Of a stretch of DNA of 12,738 nucleotides, positions 9,201 through 12,738 are shown in pieces. Made by a program: the position numbers and the translations under genes. Below the pieces are notes generated by a model, which worked only from the letters and a program-made list of their open reading frames with translations, had not been told where the DNA came from and made no database searches. The DNA lies in NCBI GenBank assembly GCA_004335635.1, contig QAXH01005388.1:1-12738 (forward strand), read 5' to 3'. Origin of the DNA: Chloromonas sp. AAM2. Its lineage: Eukaryota > Chlorophyta > Chlorophyceae > Chlamydomonadales > Chlamydomonadaceae. Within the stretch, counting starts at the first letter, position 1. The number at the start of each line of letters is the position of its first letter.

Positions 9201-9352
9201 ATCTCAAGTCAAGCTGCGCGCAGTGCGGAAGCAACCTTGCCGCGACAACTACCGCAAGCGCGTTCCGGAAACGCCTCACTGTCTTTCACAGCGTCGCTAC
9301 GCATCACGGCCTCCCCGTCCTACAGCAGCTGTCAGAGTGGCTTTCAAGGTAG
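188..9352 (+). CDS. POLE: DNA polymerase epsilon catalytic subunit, C-terminal part (21 exons, 5' end outside window)
   Basis: POLE is the leading-strand replicative polymerase subunit. Its C-terminal half has no catalytic activity but binds the CMG helicase and the B subunit and is needed for replication initiation (family knowledge). Joined exons: 188-274, 784-897, 1181-1390, 2008-2157, 2362-2499, 2882-2976, 3296-3426, 3629-3727, 4062-4276, 4588-4662, 4957-5012, 5405-5522, 5939-6039, 6437-6575, 6855-7055, 7181-7327, 7623-7673 (tentative), 7985-8050, 8275-8352, 8603-8796, 8986-9352. This gives 943 codons plus TAG with phases matching at every junction. Diagnostic family motifs in order are RALGTHRGELRG, ARSLRAADHLLW followed by PDLGG, SVCVELRLNHLAV, LYDPALHRAL, NFNR-like SASFNKLIIAT, NWGGI, FPQLAGSHL, LPDVIC, YCNDCRDLDLC, and YQLQDLACVRC. 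No stop or frameshift interrupts the joined exons. The polymerase and exonuclease domains must lie upstream. Low-complexity insertions in exons 3, 9, 15 and 16 are typical of chlorophyte nuclear proteins. Confidence 0.95.
275..783 (+). other. POLE intron 1 (509 nt)
   Basis: GT-AG intron (GTGGGA...TATCCAG). It contains a TG/CG dinucleotide tract at 312-370 and no coding similarity in the remainder. The open frames through the tract are simple-repeat artefacts. Confidence 0.75.
312..370 (+). repeat. (TG)n / (CGTG)n microsatellite in intron 1
   Basis: About 59 nt of alternating TG with occasional CG interruptions lie 37 nt downstream of the exon 1 donor. Alternating purine/pyrimidine tracts can adopt Z-DNA and are usually length-variable. 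Confidence 0.95.
784..897 (+). CDS. POLE: POLE exon 2
   Basis: Codes for ERMPLTLSAVLRLGC and continues to ADYSFSDFQ, 38 codons, phase 0 at both ends. The 'L-x-x-VL-x-LGC' block matches the conserved segment preceding DUF1744. Acceptor is TATCCAG (777-783) and donor is CAG|GTCAGT (898). Confidence 0.85.
1181..1390 (+). CDS. POLE: POLE exon 3 (start of DUF1744)
   Basis: Seventy codons, phase 0 at both ends. Conserved parts are LSYLEA near the start and LKHVVLYCSGD near the end, which is the first strand of the degenerate exonuclease fold. Between them is a Pro/Gln/Ala-rich insertion (HQQQPAAAPAAAPDP) with no counterpart in animal POLE. Acceptor is GCTGCCGCAG (1171-1180). Donor GTTTGT (1391) is weak but is the one that preserves frame and similarity. 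Confidence 0.82.
1391..2007 (+). other. POLE intron 3 (617 nt), built of degenerate repeats
   Basis: The longest intron in the window. Its sequence is pyrimidine-rich and made largely of a degenerate repeat of about 180-200 nt. Long open frames run through it out of phase with POLE, apparently because the repeat is stop-poor. It ends in a C/T-rich tract and GCTTCAG. Confidence 0.75.
1470..1990 (+). repeat. Degenerate ~180-200 nt tandem repeat in intron 3
   Basis: ATTCACAGCCCT occurs at 1505-1516 and 1704-1715. GCCTTCAATCCTG occurs at 1577-1589 and 1759-1771. GCTCAAC followed by GCTCTGCTG or GTTTTGCTG appears near 1618 and 1801. A CTGCATACCC-like element recurs near 1675, 1820 and 1950. The shared order of these blocks indicates an old duplication with indels. 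Confidence 0.7.
2008..2157 (+). CDS. POLE: POLE exon 4
   Basis: Fifty codons, phase 0 at both ends. ARATYCLYMPAASRCLVVVV is the strand-turn-strand of the exonuclease-like fold. It is followed by ELNTALLDRTWKDAH, matching the family 'N...L...W' helix. Acceptor is GCTTCAG and donor is CAG|GTATGG (2158). Confidence 0.85.
2179..2202 (+). repeat. (ACATGC)4 microsatellite, intron 4
   Basis: Four perfect copies of the hexamer ACATGC lie 21 nt after the donor of intron 4 (2158-2361). Confidence 0.95.
2362..2499 (+). CDS. POLE: POLE exon 5
   Basis: Forty-six codons, phase 0 at both ends. VDMSVEYTRDTLDAARVLQR followed by ALGTHRGELRGKLMVVVQ matches the conserved family segment 'V...T....A...LQRAL..Y+.E.RGP.+++VQ'. 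Acceptor is TGTGCATGCAG and donor is CAG|GTGCGG (2500). Confidence 0.9.
2681..2715 (+). repeat. GA-rich tract, intron 5
   Basis: A purine-only stretch of GAGA and GGGAGA units. It is a simple repeat with no other function visible. Confidence 0.9.
2850..2872 (+). repeat. (TTTG)n, intron 5
   Basis: Five or more TTTG units lie 10-30 nt upstream of the acceptor at 2879-2881, so this repeat forms part of the pyrimidine-rich tract of the 3' splice site. Confidence 0.9.
2882..2976 (+). CDS. POLE: POLE exon 6
   Basis: Begins SASSSSTLARSWLPALGD and runs to DIPPHADDS, matching the family stretch 'L......P.L...P...+...D'. It is 95 nt long and ends in phase 2 with AG, which exon 7 completes to Arg. Donor is AAG|GTAAAA (2977). 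Confidence 0.8.
2977..3295 (+). other. POLE intron 6 (319 nt)
   Basis: GT-AG intron (GTAAAA...CCCGTAG). Nothing else is recognised. The open frames running into exon 7 are out of register or intronic. Confidence 0.75.
3296..3426 (+). CDS. POLE: POLE exon 7
   Basis: Codes for RYPPLQWQLRAAKRALHRVL, then AERVALARYAAVPVAHLAG. This matches the family segment 'YP.LDWQ...A...+.........+.+.RY..+P+.NL'. It ends in phase 1, with donor GG|GTGCGC at 3427. A second phase-compatible donor at 3451 (GTCATG) would add eight Gly/Ala/Pro/Val-rich residues. I prefer the first on donor quality and alignment length. Confidence 0.85.
3629..3727 (+). CDS. POLE: POLE exon 8
   Basis: Codes for DTSVSVADMMLARSLRAADH and continues LLWIKDNAAPDLG. 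This is the most recognisable DUF1744 motif (family: DI....D...AR.L....HLLW......PDLGG). Starts by completing a Gly codon (phase 1). Donor is CTGG|GTGAGC (3728), phase 1. Confidence 0.95.
3715..3842 (+). repeat. 30-nt direct repeat spanning the exon 8 / intron 8 donor
   Basis: 3715-3744 and 3813-3842 agree at 26 of 30 positions, offset 98 nt. In the downstream copy the donor GGTGAG has become GGAGAG, so it lacks the GT. Confidence 0.8.
3728..4061 (+). other. POLE intron 8 (334 nt) containing a decayed copy of the exon 8 end
   Basis: GT-AG intron (GTGAGC...GCTCGCAG). It contains at 3813-3842 a 26/30-identical copy of 3715-3744, the exon 8 end plus its donor region. No further coding similarity is seen. 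Confidence 0.75.
4062..4276 (+). CDS. POLE: POLE exon 9
   Basis: Begins GVEDKDDGDAQLSCLV, so the junction reads PDLGG as in the family. It ends AYRSVCVELRLNHLAVAALL + Q, the conserved 'Y.+VCVEL.L..LAV..+L' motif. Between them lies a Gly/Ala-rich insertion (APGAGGAAGPAGTSPEVVV) longer than in animal or yeast proteins. Donor is CAG|GTACGT (4277), phase 0. Confidence 0.93.
4277..4587 (+). other. POLE intron 9 (310 nt)
   Basis: GT-AG intron (GTACGT...GTGTGCAG). No further structure is recognised. Confidence 0.75.
4588..4662 (+). CDS. POLE: POLE exon 10
   Basis: Twenty-five codons, AAALGDLEGASSVEG then AGGAAGPAFN, phase 0 at both ends. It aligns with a poorly conserved region of POLE that links the VCVEL motif to the 'LK.MV..W' helix. 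The call rests on frame, splice sites (GTGTGCAG / AAC|GTGAGC) and position. Confidence 0.72.
4663..4956 (+). other. POLE intron 10 (294 nt)
   Basis: GT-AG intron (GTGAGC...GCATGCAG). It carries a short direct repeat, AAGTACCTTG, near 4770 and 4792. Nothing else is recognised. Confidence 0.7.
4957..5012 (+). CDS. POLE: POLE exon 11
   Basis: Codes for VLKNLVNTWLHDATNNMS followed by AA of a split Lys codon. It matches the family helix 'ILK.MV..W+.+......N'. Donor is AA|GTAAGG (5013). Continuing past it gives an immediate in-frame TAA, so the donor is firm. Ends in phase 2. Confidence 0.85.
5013..5404 (+). other. POLE intron 11 (392 nt)
   Basis: GT-AG intron (GTAAGG...CCCCCAG). A second GTAAGGCG at 5089 repeats the donor sequence but lies beyond the TAA. 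Nothing else is recognised. Confidence 0.75.
5405..5522 (+). CDS. POLE: POLE exon 12 (GC donor)
   Basis: Codes for IADYLLLSLYRWLSWPGSAL followed by YDPALHRALQGVMAKLFAQ. It matches the highly conserved 'FYRWL..P.S.L.DPALHR.L...M.KLF.Q'. In-frame joining to LVSEMRKLG of exon 13 requires the exon to end at CAG 5520-5522, giving the donor CAG|GCAGGT. Confidence 0.92.
5523..5938 (+). other. POLE intron 12 (416 nt), GC-AG type
   Basis: Starts GCAGGT and ends with the pyrimidine-rich CCCTTGCGCAG. No GT donor nearby keeps both the frame and the ungapped family alignment. No coding content is seen inside. Confidence 0.8.
5939..6039 (+). CDS. POLE: POLE exon 13
   Basis: Codes for LVSEMRKLGAVLVSASFNKL followed by IIATGKSDITSAAG. 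It matches the family 'L..E...LG..++.A.F..+I+.T.K......A', the end of DUF1744. Ends in phase 2 (GG) before donor GTGAGT (6040). Confidence 0.93.
6040..6436 (+). other. POLE intron 13 (397 nt)
   Basis: GT-AG intron (GTGAGT...TCCCTTGCAG), with perfect consensus ends. No repeats or coding similarity are recognised. Confidence 0.8.
6437..6575 (+). CDS. POLE: POLE exon 14
   Basis: Begins YTRYLLEALKRRELFGWLEL and ends in AWWHSLLFRDAYNWGGI and HAVLPQ. It corresponds to family 'Y..Y+...I.....F..L.......W..LL+.D..N+GGI'. Phase 0 end, donor CAG|GTGGGT (6576). Confidence 0.93.
6769..6812 (+). repeat. 15-bp tandem repeat (3 units), intron 14
   Basis: Units GGTACTTGAAGCTTT, GGTACTCGGTGCTTT and GGCACTCGAACCTT follow one another in intron 14 (6576-6854). 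CCTTGGCCA flanks the array on both sides (about 6758 and 6809). Confidence 0.85.
6855..7055 (+). CDS. POLE: POLE exon 15 (variable linker)
   Basis: Sixty-seven codons, phase 0 at both ends. It is mostly a Gly/Ala/Thr/Pro-rich linker (ARGATTPGGGGTAAATPG) where animal POLE has an acidic linker. It ends in the conserved YQWSLATYLPPALQ (family 'W.+..+LP.A.Q'). Donor is CAG|GTGTGA (7056). Confidence 0.87.
7181..7327 (+). CDS. POLE: POLE exon 16 with polyglutamine tract
   Basis: Codes for EELDVLFNQFLYSPWQAARK, matching the post-linker helix (plant-type 'F+Y.PW..A'). A variable tail follows with glutamines encoded by CAGCAACAG, one GGA, then seven CAG (7277-7309). Phase 0 end, donor CAG|GTGAAC (7328). 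Confidence 0.87.
7277..7309 (+). repeat. CAG/CAA (polyGln) tract in exon 16
   Basis: Ten glutamine codons in two blocks split by one Gly codon. It lies in the non-conserved tail of the exon and is likely length-variable. Confidence 0.95.
7367..7406 (+). repeat. (TTG)n tract in intron 16
   Basis: About 13 TTG/GTC triplets followed by CAG at 7407-7409. It resembles a pyrimidine-rich tract with acceptor and is complementary to the CAG/CAA tract of exon 16, allowing G-U pairs. Confidence 0.92.
7623..7673 (+). CDS. POLE: Possible POLE exon 17 (tentative)
   Basis: Seventeen codons, LGGQVLAMLVRQTAQGK, between acceptor CAGTTTTCAG (7613-7622) and donor AAG|GTGCTG (7674), phase 0 on both sides. It reads as an amphipathic helix of plausible composition, and some POLE proteins have extra sequence here. 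I cannot align it to a conserved motif. Leaving it out also preserves frame, so it may be a cassette exon or intron sequence. Confidence 0.4.
7687..7738 (+). repeat. Perfect 26-bp tandem duplication
   Basis: Positions 7687-7712 and 7713-7738 are identical (unit starts TGCAGTTGCGGGAAG). This suggests a recent duplication inside the intron. Confidence 0.95.
7911..7949 (+). repeat. (CGCA)n/(TGCACGCA)n tract
   Basis: Alternating purine/pyrimidine simple repeat of CACGCA and GCATGCA units just upstream of the exon 18 acceptor. Confidence 0.9.
7985..8050 (+). CDS. POLE: POLE exon 18
   Basis: Twenty-two codons, VEYLLQAVPNMFTQQLLQVV then QE. It corresponds to the family helix '+.....+...FT..LL.++Q'. 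Phase 0 at both ends, acceptor CCCATGCAG, donor GAG|GTGAGC (8051). Confidence 0.8.
8275..8352 (+). CDS. POLE: POLE exon 19
   Basis: Twenty-six codons ending HQFPQLAGSHLTE, matching the conserved 'FP.LPGSHL'. Phase 0 at both ends. Donor is GAA|GTGAGT (8353). An identical donor 48 nt downstream is described in the findings. Confidence 0.88.
8353..8412 (+). repeat. Duplicated 5' splice site of intron 19
   Basis: GTGAGTGAGATT occurs at 8353-8364 and again at 8401-8412. Between the copies GTGCGACTGTG is also repeated. The 48-nt interval is open in the POLE frame. Confidence 0.85.
8603..8796 (+). CDS. POLE: POLE exon 20 (GC donor)
   Basis: Begins EELGSPALAFVRVACHVLAL. It continues with RRQLLRLLHVREFSPQADFR and ends LPDVIC plus AG. 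This matches family 'NPALEF+..+C.VL.LD.......LRR.LL+L..VREFS..A.F......LP.+IC'. To continue to YCNDCRDLDLC it must end in phase 2, which gives the donor CAG|GCAAGA at 8797. Confidence 0.93.
8797..8985 (+). other. POLE intron 20 (189 nt), GC-AG type
   Basis: Starts GCAAGA, close to the GC-AG consensus GCAAGT, and ends TTTGTCGCAG. Reading into the intron gives an in-frame stop near 8870. Confidence 0.85.
8986..9352 (+). CDS. POLE: POLE exon 21: C-terminal zinc-finger modules and stop
   Basis: Completes Ser and then reads YCNDCRDLDLCRD, as in plant POLE. CysA pairs are C-x2-C at 8990/8999 and 9068/9077 (WHCRQC). CysB pairs are at 9170/9179 (CVRC) and 9215/9224 (CAQCG). Between the modules lies AYDMAAMERRLVGAL and DYQLQDLAC. 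The protein ends VLQQLSEWLSR with TAG at 9350-9352, slightly shorter than animal POLE. These modules bind zinc and contact the B subunit (family knowledge). AAG|GTAGTG at the stop could in principle be a donor, but the family ends within a few residues here. Confidence 0.95.
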
Positions 9353-9818
9353 TGAGCTTTATCTGAGCCGCTATGACTCCTGTTTGGCATGGATGCGGTA
9401 CAAATTCTTACCGAGGTAATGCTTGCTTGTGCAACTTACGGCTACCAGATCAAGCGTTCCGATCCATAACGGCTCATGGTTGCACGTTACATTGAACAGT
9501 GACTGGGCTCACACGTCATTGACCTCAGTAGTTGGTGCTTGCTCTTGATAGCTTCTTTCTAGACATCCATATTTAAGATAGTTGTTCCTCGTTCAGTTTG
9601 CCAAACGCTCTTACAGCATCACCTATCAGGCTAAAGTAACGTTTACATGCTTACAACATTCGTTACAATTCAGAATGATACTATTCTTTGCCAACGATCT
9701 TGGAGCATTGGGCAATTCCAATAGACTGATCAGACCATTAAAAGGATGTGACTGTTGACTACCTACCTTAAGCCCAATCGTTCACTGCTGCCTCCCTGCG
9801 ATTGCAAATGACACGCAA
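9353..9818 (+). other. 3' flank of POLE, no gene recognised
   Basis: More AT-rich than the gene. The volvocine polyadenylation signal TGTAA does not occur on the + strand here. TTACA (TGTAA on the - strand) occurs five times (9487, 9611, 9643, 9651, 9663). The true 3' end of POLE is not resolved. Confidence 0.6.
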
Positions 9819-10219
9819 GTGTGCCGCAAATCTTCAGCCTGGGTACAGAAGAGCAGGAACAAAGAGGATGGCAGAGCTCTCACATCATGCAGCACAAGTG
9901 GACCTGAGTTAATTGGTTGGGAAGCGCGTCAGGCCACCCCTCACAACAGCGTGTGGTCGGTCATGGCCAGCTTGCCTATGGACGCCAGCAAGGTTCCCGA
10001 ATTCAGGGACAATGTCCATTGTGGGGCAAACAACACATGCCATTGTCAACCTCCTCTCCACAGCAGTGCCTCACGCTGCCGGGTCACGGCAAGACCATGG
10101 GCGTATCAGCCAGGCATCAGGATGGCGATGCATCGGGTCTGCCCTGTGCCCGGAGACATCTCCGAGAGGCGAAGGAGCAAGCCTGTGATGTTTCTCCGTT
10201 ACACTTGCAGTTGATCTAA
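9819..10219 (+). other. Unrecognised segment open in several + frames, followed by A9 run
   Basis: All three + frames are open over parts of this segment (9819-10214, 9913-10188, 9917-10219) and none shows a family I recognise. The sequence GCAAAAAAAAAG follows at about 10231. It could be a pseudogene or repeat fragment. I do not call a protein. Confidence 0.35.
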
Positions 10220-10779
10220 CCTAACAGCCTGCAAAAAAAAAGTTTGCCAGTTCTGGGACACTTCCTGTCAATACCGCCAGGAACCAGTGTTGGTGATGTG
10301 TGCTGTGGGGGCCAAGTGTGATTGGGTATACTGTGGCGTGTGCAGATGTGTCACAGGTGTGTGTGTCAATCGACTAGCTGTGTTACCGGTCCATTCAGAG
10401 ATTTGCTTTGGATCTCTCGAGAACAGACAAGTTGAGCTCTGTGTTGCAGCTGTTCTTTTGTGTTATGACATTTTGATGAGTCTGCTGTGGAGCCCGAGCC
10501 AGTCCATGTCAATGAAGGAGGGTTGGTAAGCTGATTGATTCAGATGGTGCAAGCCGAAAAAAGAAGCTGTAGGTCAACTGTCCCAGTATTCTAACACCAT
10601 CCTGTCCAGATGTCCACACATCTCAGACACATCAGTCACACCACCCACAAAATTGTCCCACCGGCCAACTGTTGGCCAGTAGTAGTCCAGCCAGTTGGAA
10701 GTCTTCCTATCCACAGCTCTGGCTTTGCGTCACGCACATGCCCAAGCCTTGTCCGGTGTGATGTTAGCAGGGTCACAGG
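10220..10779 (+). other. Intergenic, nothing recognised
   Basis: Short open frames are present on both strands, but none has recognisable composition or motif. No tRNA, repeat array or splice-consistent gene was seen. Confidence 0.5.
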
Positions 10780-10860
10780 AAGCGCAAGCGCAAGCGAAAG
10801 CGGGGACATTTCAAGCTTCCCTGTTGACGAAAGCGAGCCATGAAAGCGGGGAAAGCGGGA
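10780..10860 (+). repeat. AAGCGN hexamer-like repeats
   Basis: AAGCGC, AAGCGC, AAGCGA and AAGCGG occur back to back at 10780-10803. Three more AAAGCG-G units follow near 10829, 10842 and 10851. Confidence 0.8.
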
Positions 10861-10880
10861 CCCAATGAACGGTTTCACAG

Positions 10881-10900
10881 TTAGGGTTAGTTAGGGTTAG
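10881..10900 (+). repeat. Telomere-like (TTAGGGTTAG)2
   Basis: Two perfect copies of TTAGGGTTAG. It is too short to call an interstitial telomere. An imperfect inverted counterpart lies at about 12156-12174. Confidence 0.8.
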
Positions 10901-10919
10901 CCAACTGCCAGTGTGGAAT

Positions 10920-11520
10920 AAAACGGCCAGAGTCATGTGCCAGGTGTTCACGTTCATGTGAGGTCTGTTCCATATCATCACCATCTTCTGCAGTGGCCTC
11001 CTCACGCCACTCAATCATGGCCGGCTTAGGAAACAGGGAGCAGCTGGCCAGGCGCATATTGCTAAACACATACACTAGACTGCAGCACGACCGGATTGCA
11101 ACCGGTTGCGAAGCTTGCTGTGGATAAACGAAAACGTGCTCCAGTTGCGCTCGCATGAACATGCTGAACTGGGCTGGGCTGTATGCTTGATGGATCCCGT
11201 ACCTTGTCAAGCAGAGTGGTGCGTAGAAGTTCACTAGTAGGGGGCTTGTACGTCTTGCCTACAGCCCCGGCTGCCTGAAGCATGGCTACGAAGTAAGGGG
11301 TGCGTGCCACATTGCTTTGCTTGTCGGCGGAGATCTTCTGTGGTTGGTGAGCCCCACCGGTCTCTCGCTCACTTGCTTTAAGCCTTTGCCCTGACTGCAT
11401 GGCAGGTGGTTGTTCGTGGCTGAGCGGCTGAACTGGCTGTTGCCTGGGTGATCTTCTGGACCTGTCATGAATCGGTCTTGAGTGATGCGTTGCCCCAGCT
11501 TAACTGGCTTTTGCCTGTTT
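10920..11520 (-). pseudogene. Broken hAT-superfamily transposase (DUF659 fragment plus hAT C-terminal dimerisation motif)
   Basis: Three - strand frames carry consecutive pieces of one protein. Frame A (about 11400 down to 11200) reads VARTPYFVAMLQAAGAVGKT, then YKPPTSELLRTTLLDKV, a typical DUF659 start ('pyF..ml.a....YkpPs...lrttLLd'). Frame B (about 11200 down to 11078) reads AQPSSACSCERNWSTFSF, then IHSKLRNRL and a TAG. This is the hallmark C-terminal dimerisation motif of hAT transposases. Frame C (11078 down to 11046 and on) continues LVYVFSNMRLA and later MIEWREEATAEDGDD, the usual hAT C-terminus. The RNase H-like catalytic core normally between DUF659 and the dimerisation motif is absent: the two abut within about 10 nt. 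The copy cannot encode an active transposase. Confidence 0.85.
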
Positions 11521-11572
11521 GTTCTCATGGACCCTGCATGGGTCGGTGTTGCGTGGTGCGCTGCCCCGTTTC
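11431..11572 (+). repeat. 71-bp degenerate tandem duplication
   Basis: Unit 1 at 11431-11501 and unit 2 at 11502-11572 both begin AACTGGCT and share TTGCCTG, TGGACC, TCGGT and GCCCC in register, roughly 70-75 % identical by eye. It lies immediately upstream (- strand sense) of the DUF659 fragment, where a stop also interrupts the transposase frame. Confidence 0.8.
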
Positions 11573-11574
11573 TA

Positions 11575-11844
11575 CTAGGTTTTGCCCCGCTGCCTTACAT
11601 CACTGGTTTGATTCCCGTCTGATGCTGCTTCTTCATCACTGCTGGTACTGGCTTCTGGCTCAGAGTCAGGACGCGCCCGCTTGTCCATGGCCCGTGTGGC
11701 TGGTCTTGCCTCTGGCTCGTCCGCACCCTCATCTTCCTTCTCTGACTCAGACTTTTTGCCCCTTCCTCGCCCCCTCCCCCTCCCATGCCCCCGTCCTGGG
11801 CACCTCCCTCCTAAGGCTCGCCCTCGCCCTGCTGTGCCCTCCAC
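11575..11844 (-). other. Arg/Gly-rich then acidic low-complexity segment, possibly N-terminal transposase region
   Basis: The - strand frame reads GRGHGRGRGRGRGKKSESEK, then EDEGADEPEARPATRAMDKR and a Ser/Asp/Glu-rich stretch, and ends with two stops at about 11573. Runs of basic then acidic residues of this kind occur in the poorly conserved N-terminal linkers of transposases and nuclear proteins. Its order relative to the DUF659 fragment fits the same broken gene, but no domain is visible. Confidence 0.4.
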
Positions 11845-12122
11845 CTGCCCCGCTCACGCGTGCCCCGCCCACGAGTACCCCTGCCCCGCCCACGGCCTTG
11901 TGCAGTCCTGCCATCACACAACGCTGGGTTAGCAGCTGCTTACGCCACAACCCTATGGCTACGGCAGCGTCCAGGGCTGCGTTGGTCTGCAAAGCCTGGC
12001 ATAACCAGCGCATCTACCACGGGGATGGCTTCTCCCTGTGCCACCCGCTGCAGCTGCCCGGCCAGCTTCTCAAGAAAAGAAAGAAAGGGAACGCCGGTAG
12101 GCGTGTTTAAGGAGGTGGACAC
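11845..12122 (-). other. Upstream part of the hAT remnant or unrelated sequence; no domain recognised
   Basis: Overlapping - strand frames (11747-12013 and 11940-12122) and a + strand frame are open, but none shows the BED zinc finger (C..C...H...H/C) expected at the N-terminus of many hAT proteins. The continuation into the Arg/Gly-rich segment would need a frame change near 11850. Confidence 0.35.
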
Positions 12123-12738
12123 CCAAGCCCAGCCCCCATGGTGGGCGTTCGTTCCTACCCTAGCCTACCCTGCCCTTTTTGCCTTGGGTCTACATCGTCC
12201 TTGGGCAAACGTCGGTTGAAAAAGCAGCAGGCATGCGGGCGGAAGTGTAAGCGCAATGGCGATGGCAATGTTTAGTTTTGCAAGATTTGACCGGAGTGCT
12301 GATGAGCGCTATGACAAGTGACCTCAAAGCATTATTGGTATGATAGCTGATAACGTTAAGTACGTATTTCGTTTCTTTCCTGTTTGAAAGTAAGGATTTG
12401 CTTTCCATCAACCTTACTAACAGTGAATGACATAAGCTTCTGTACAGGCTGTTGTAGCCCTGACAGAGATGGACTGGCATTACTCATTAATGGCTGCTGT
12501 TGGCTGCAAGCACGTGCGTGGTAGTTGCCAACATGGATAATCAGGACCCTGTTGATTGGATTTCAGTTTGTGCAAGGTTGCTTCGTCCTGTTTGCAGTCA
12601 ACATGAGATCACATGCCTTTGATCTCAAAGCTCTTTGACATATCACAGGCGTTCCTGGTCTGACACACACATGGCCTTACAAGGAGGGAGTGCACACCCT
12701 GAAGCACGTCCAACGCAAATAGCAACTACTTGCGCAAA
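12123..12738 (+). other. Intergenic, nothing recognised
   Basis: AT content rises. No repeats, RNA genes or convincing coding regions are seen. A CTACCCTAGCCTACCCTG stretch at about 12157-12174 is noted as a possible inverted counterpart of the telomere-like repeat at 10881. Confidence 0.5.

Noticed and set aside
10881..10900. Interstitial telomere or chromosome end
   Set aside because: Only two 10-base units, with unique sequence on both sides. Volvocine telomeres are usually TTTTAGGG or TTTAGGG.
11448..12110. A 220-codon + strand open frame opposite the hAT remnant, with an F-box-like ALVCKAW stretch
   Set aside because: The frame is the antisense of Arg/Gly-rich and transposase sequence, and its Pro/Leu/Cys-rich composition fits a shadow. 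One short F-box-like string is not enough.
12533..12622. A 29-codon open frame starting MDNQDPVDW in a good start context near the window end
   Set aside because: Too short, no recognised motif, and no splice-linked continuation that I could support.
1..12738. CRISPR arrays, rRNA or tRNA genes, bacterial operons, phage or defence systems
   Set aside because: No regularly spaced identical repeats with spacers, no cloverleaf seen, and the window is a eukaryotic intron-rich locus. I saw no sign of a novel multi-gene system.

Overview
The window looks like nuclear DNA of a green alga, most likely of the Chlamydomonadales/volvocine type. It has one intron-dense gene with GC-rich exons, introns of about 120-620 nt bounded by GTGAGT/GTGCGC-like donors and GCAG acceptors, simple repeats inside the introns, and Ala/Gly/Gln-rich insertions in an otherwise conserved protein. 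The genus cannot be fixed from the sequence alone.

Positions 188-9352 (+ strand) hold the 3' part of one gene: POLE, the catalytic subunit of DNA polymerase epsilon. I rebuilt 21 exons, one of them tentative, by checking splice sites, reading phase and family similarity exon by exon. They total 2,832 nt including the stop, or 943 residues. Exons 1-14 cover the DUF1744 part of the non-catalytic C-terminal half, the degenerate exonuclease/polymerase module. Exons 15-20 cover a variable linker and the following helical region. Exon 21 carries the two C-terminal zinc-finger modules (four CxxC pairs) and the stop. The exonuclease and polymerase active sites lie upstream, outside the window. Two introns (12 and 20) appear to use GC-AG rather than GT-AG boundaries. 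Intron 19 starts with a donor whose 12 nt recur 48 nt downstream in an open frame. Intron 8 carries a decayed copy of the 3' end of exon 8. Exon 16 and intron 16 carry complementary CAG and TTG tracts on either side of the 5' splice site.

Positions 9353-10880 are the 3' flank of POLE: a stretch with clustered TTACA, an unrecognised segment (9819-10219) followed by a short A run, and short repeats including a telomere-like (TTAGGGTTAG)2. Positions 10920-11850 (- strand) contain a broken hAT-superfamily transposase. A DUF659-like fragment is followed immediately by the hAT C-terminal dimerisation motif (CERNWS...RNRL...LVYVFSNMRL), spread over three reading frames with the catalytic middle missing. 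Upstream of it on that strand lie a 71-bp tandem duplication and an Arg/Gly-rich to acidic low-complexity segment. Positions 12123-12738 contain nothing I recognise.

I found no evidence of a new multi-gene system. The points worth following are the splice-site oddities in POLE and the deletion-derivative hAT element.
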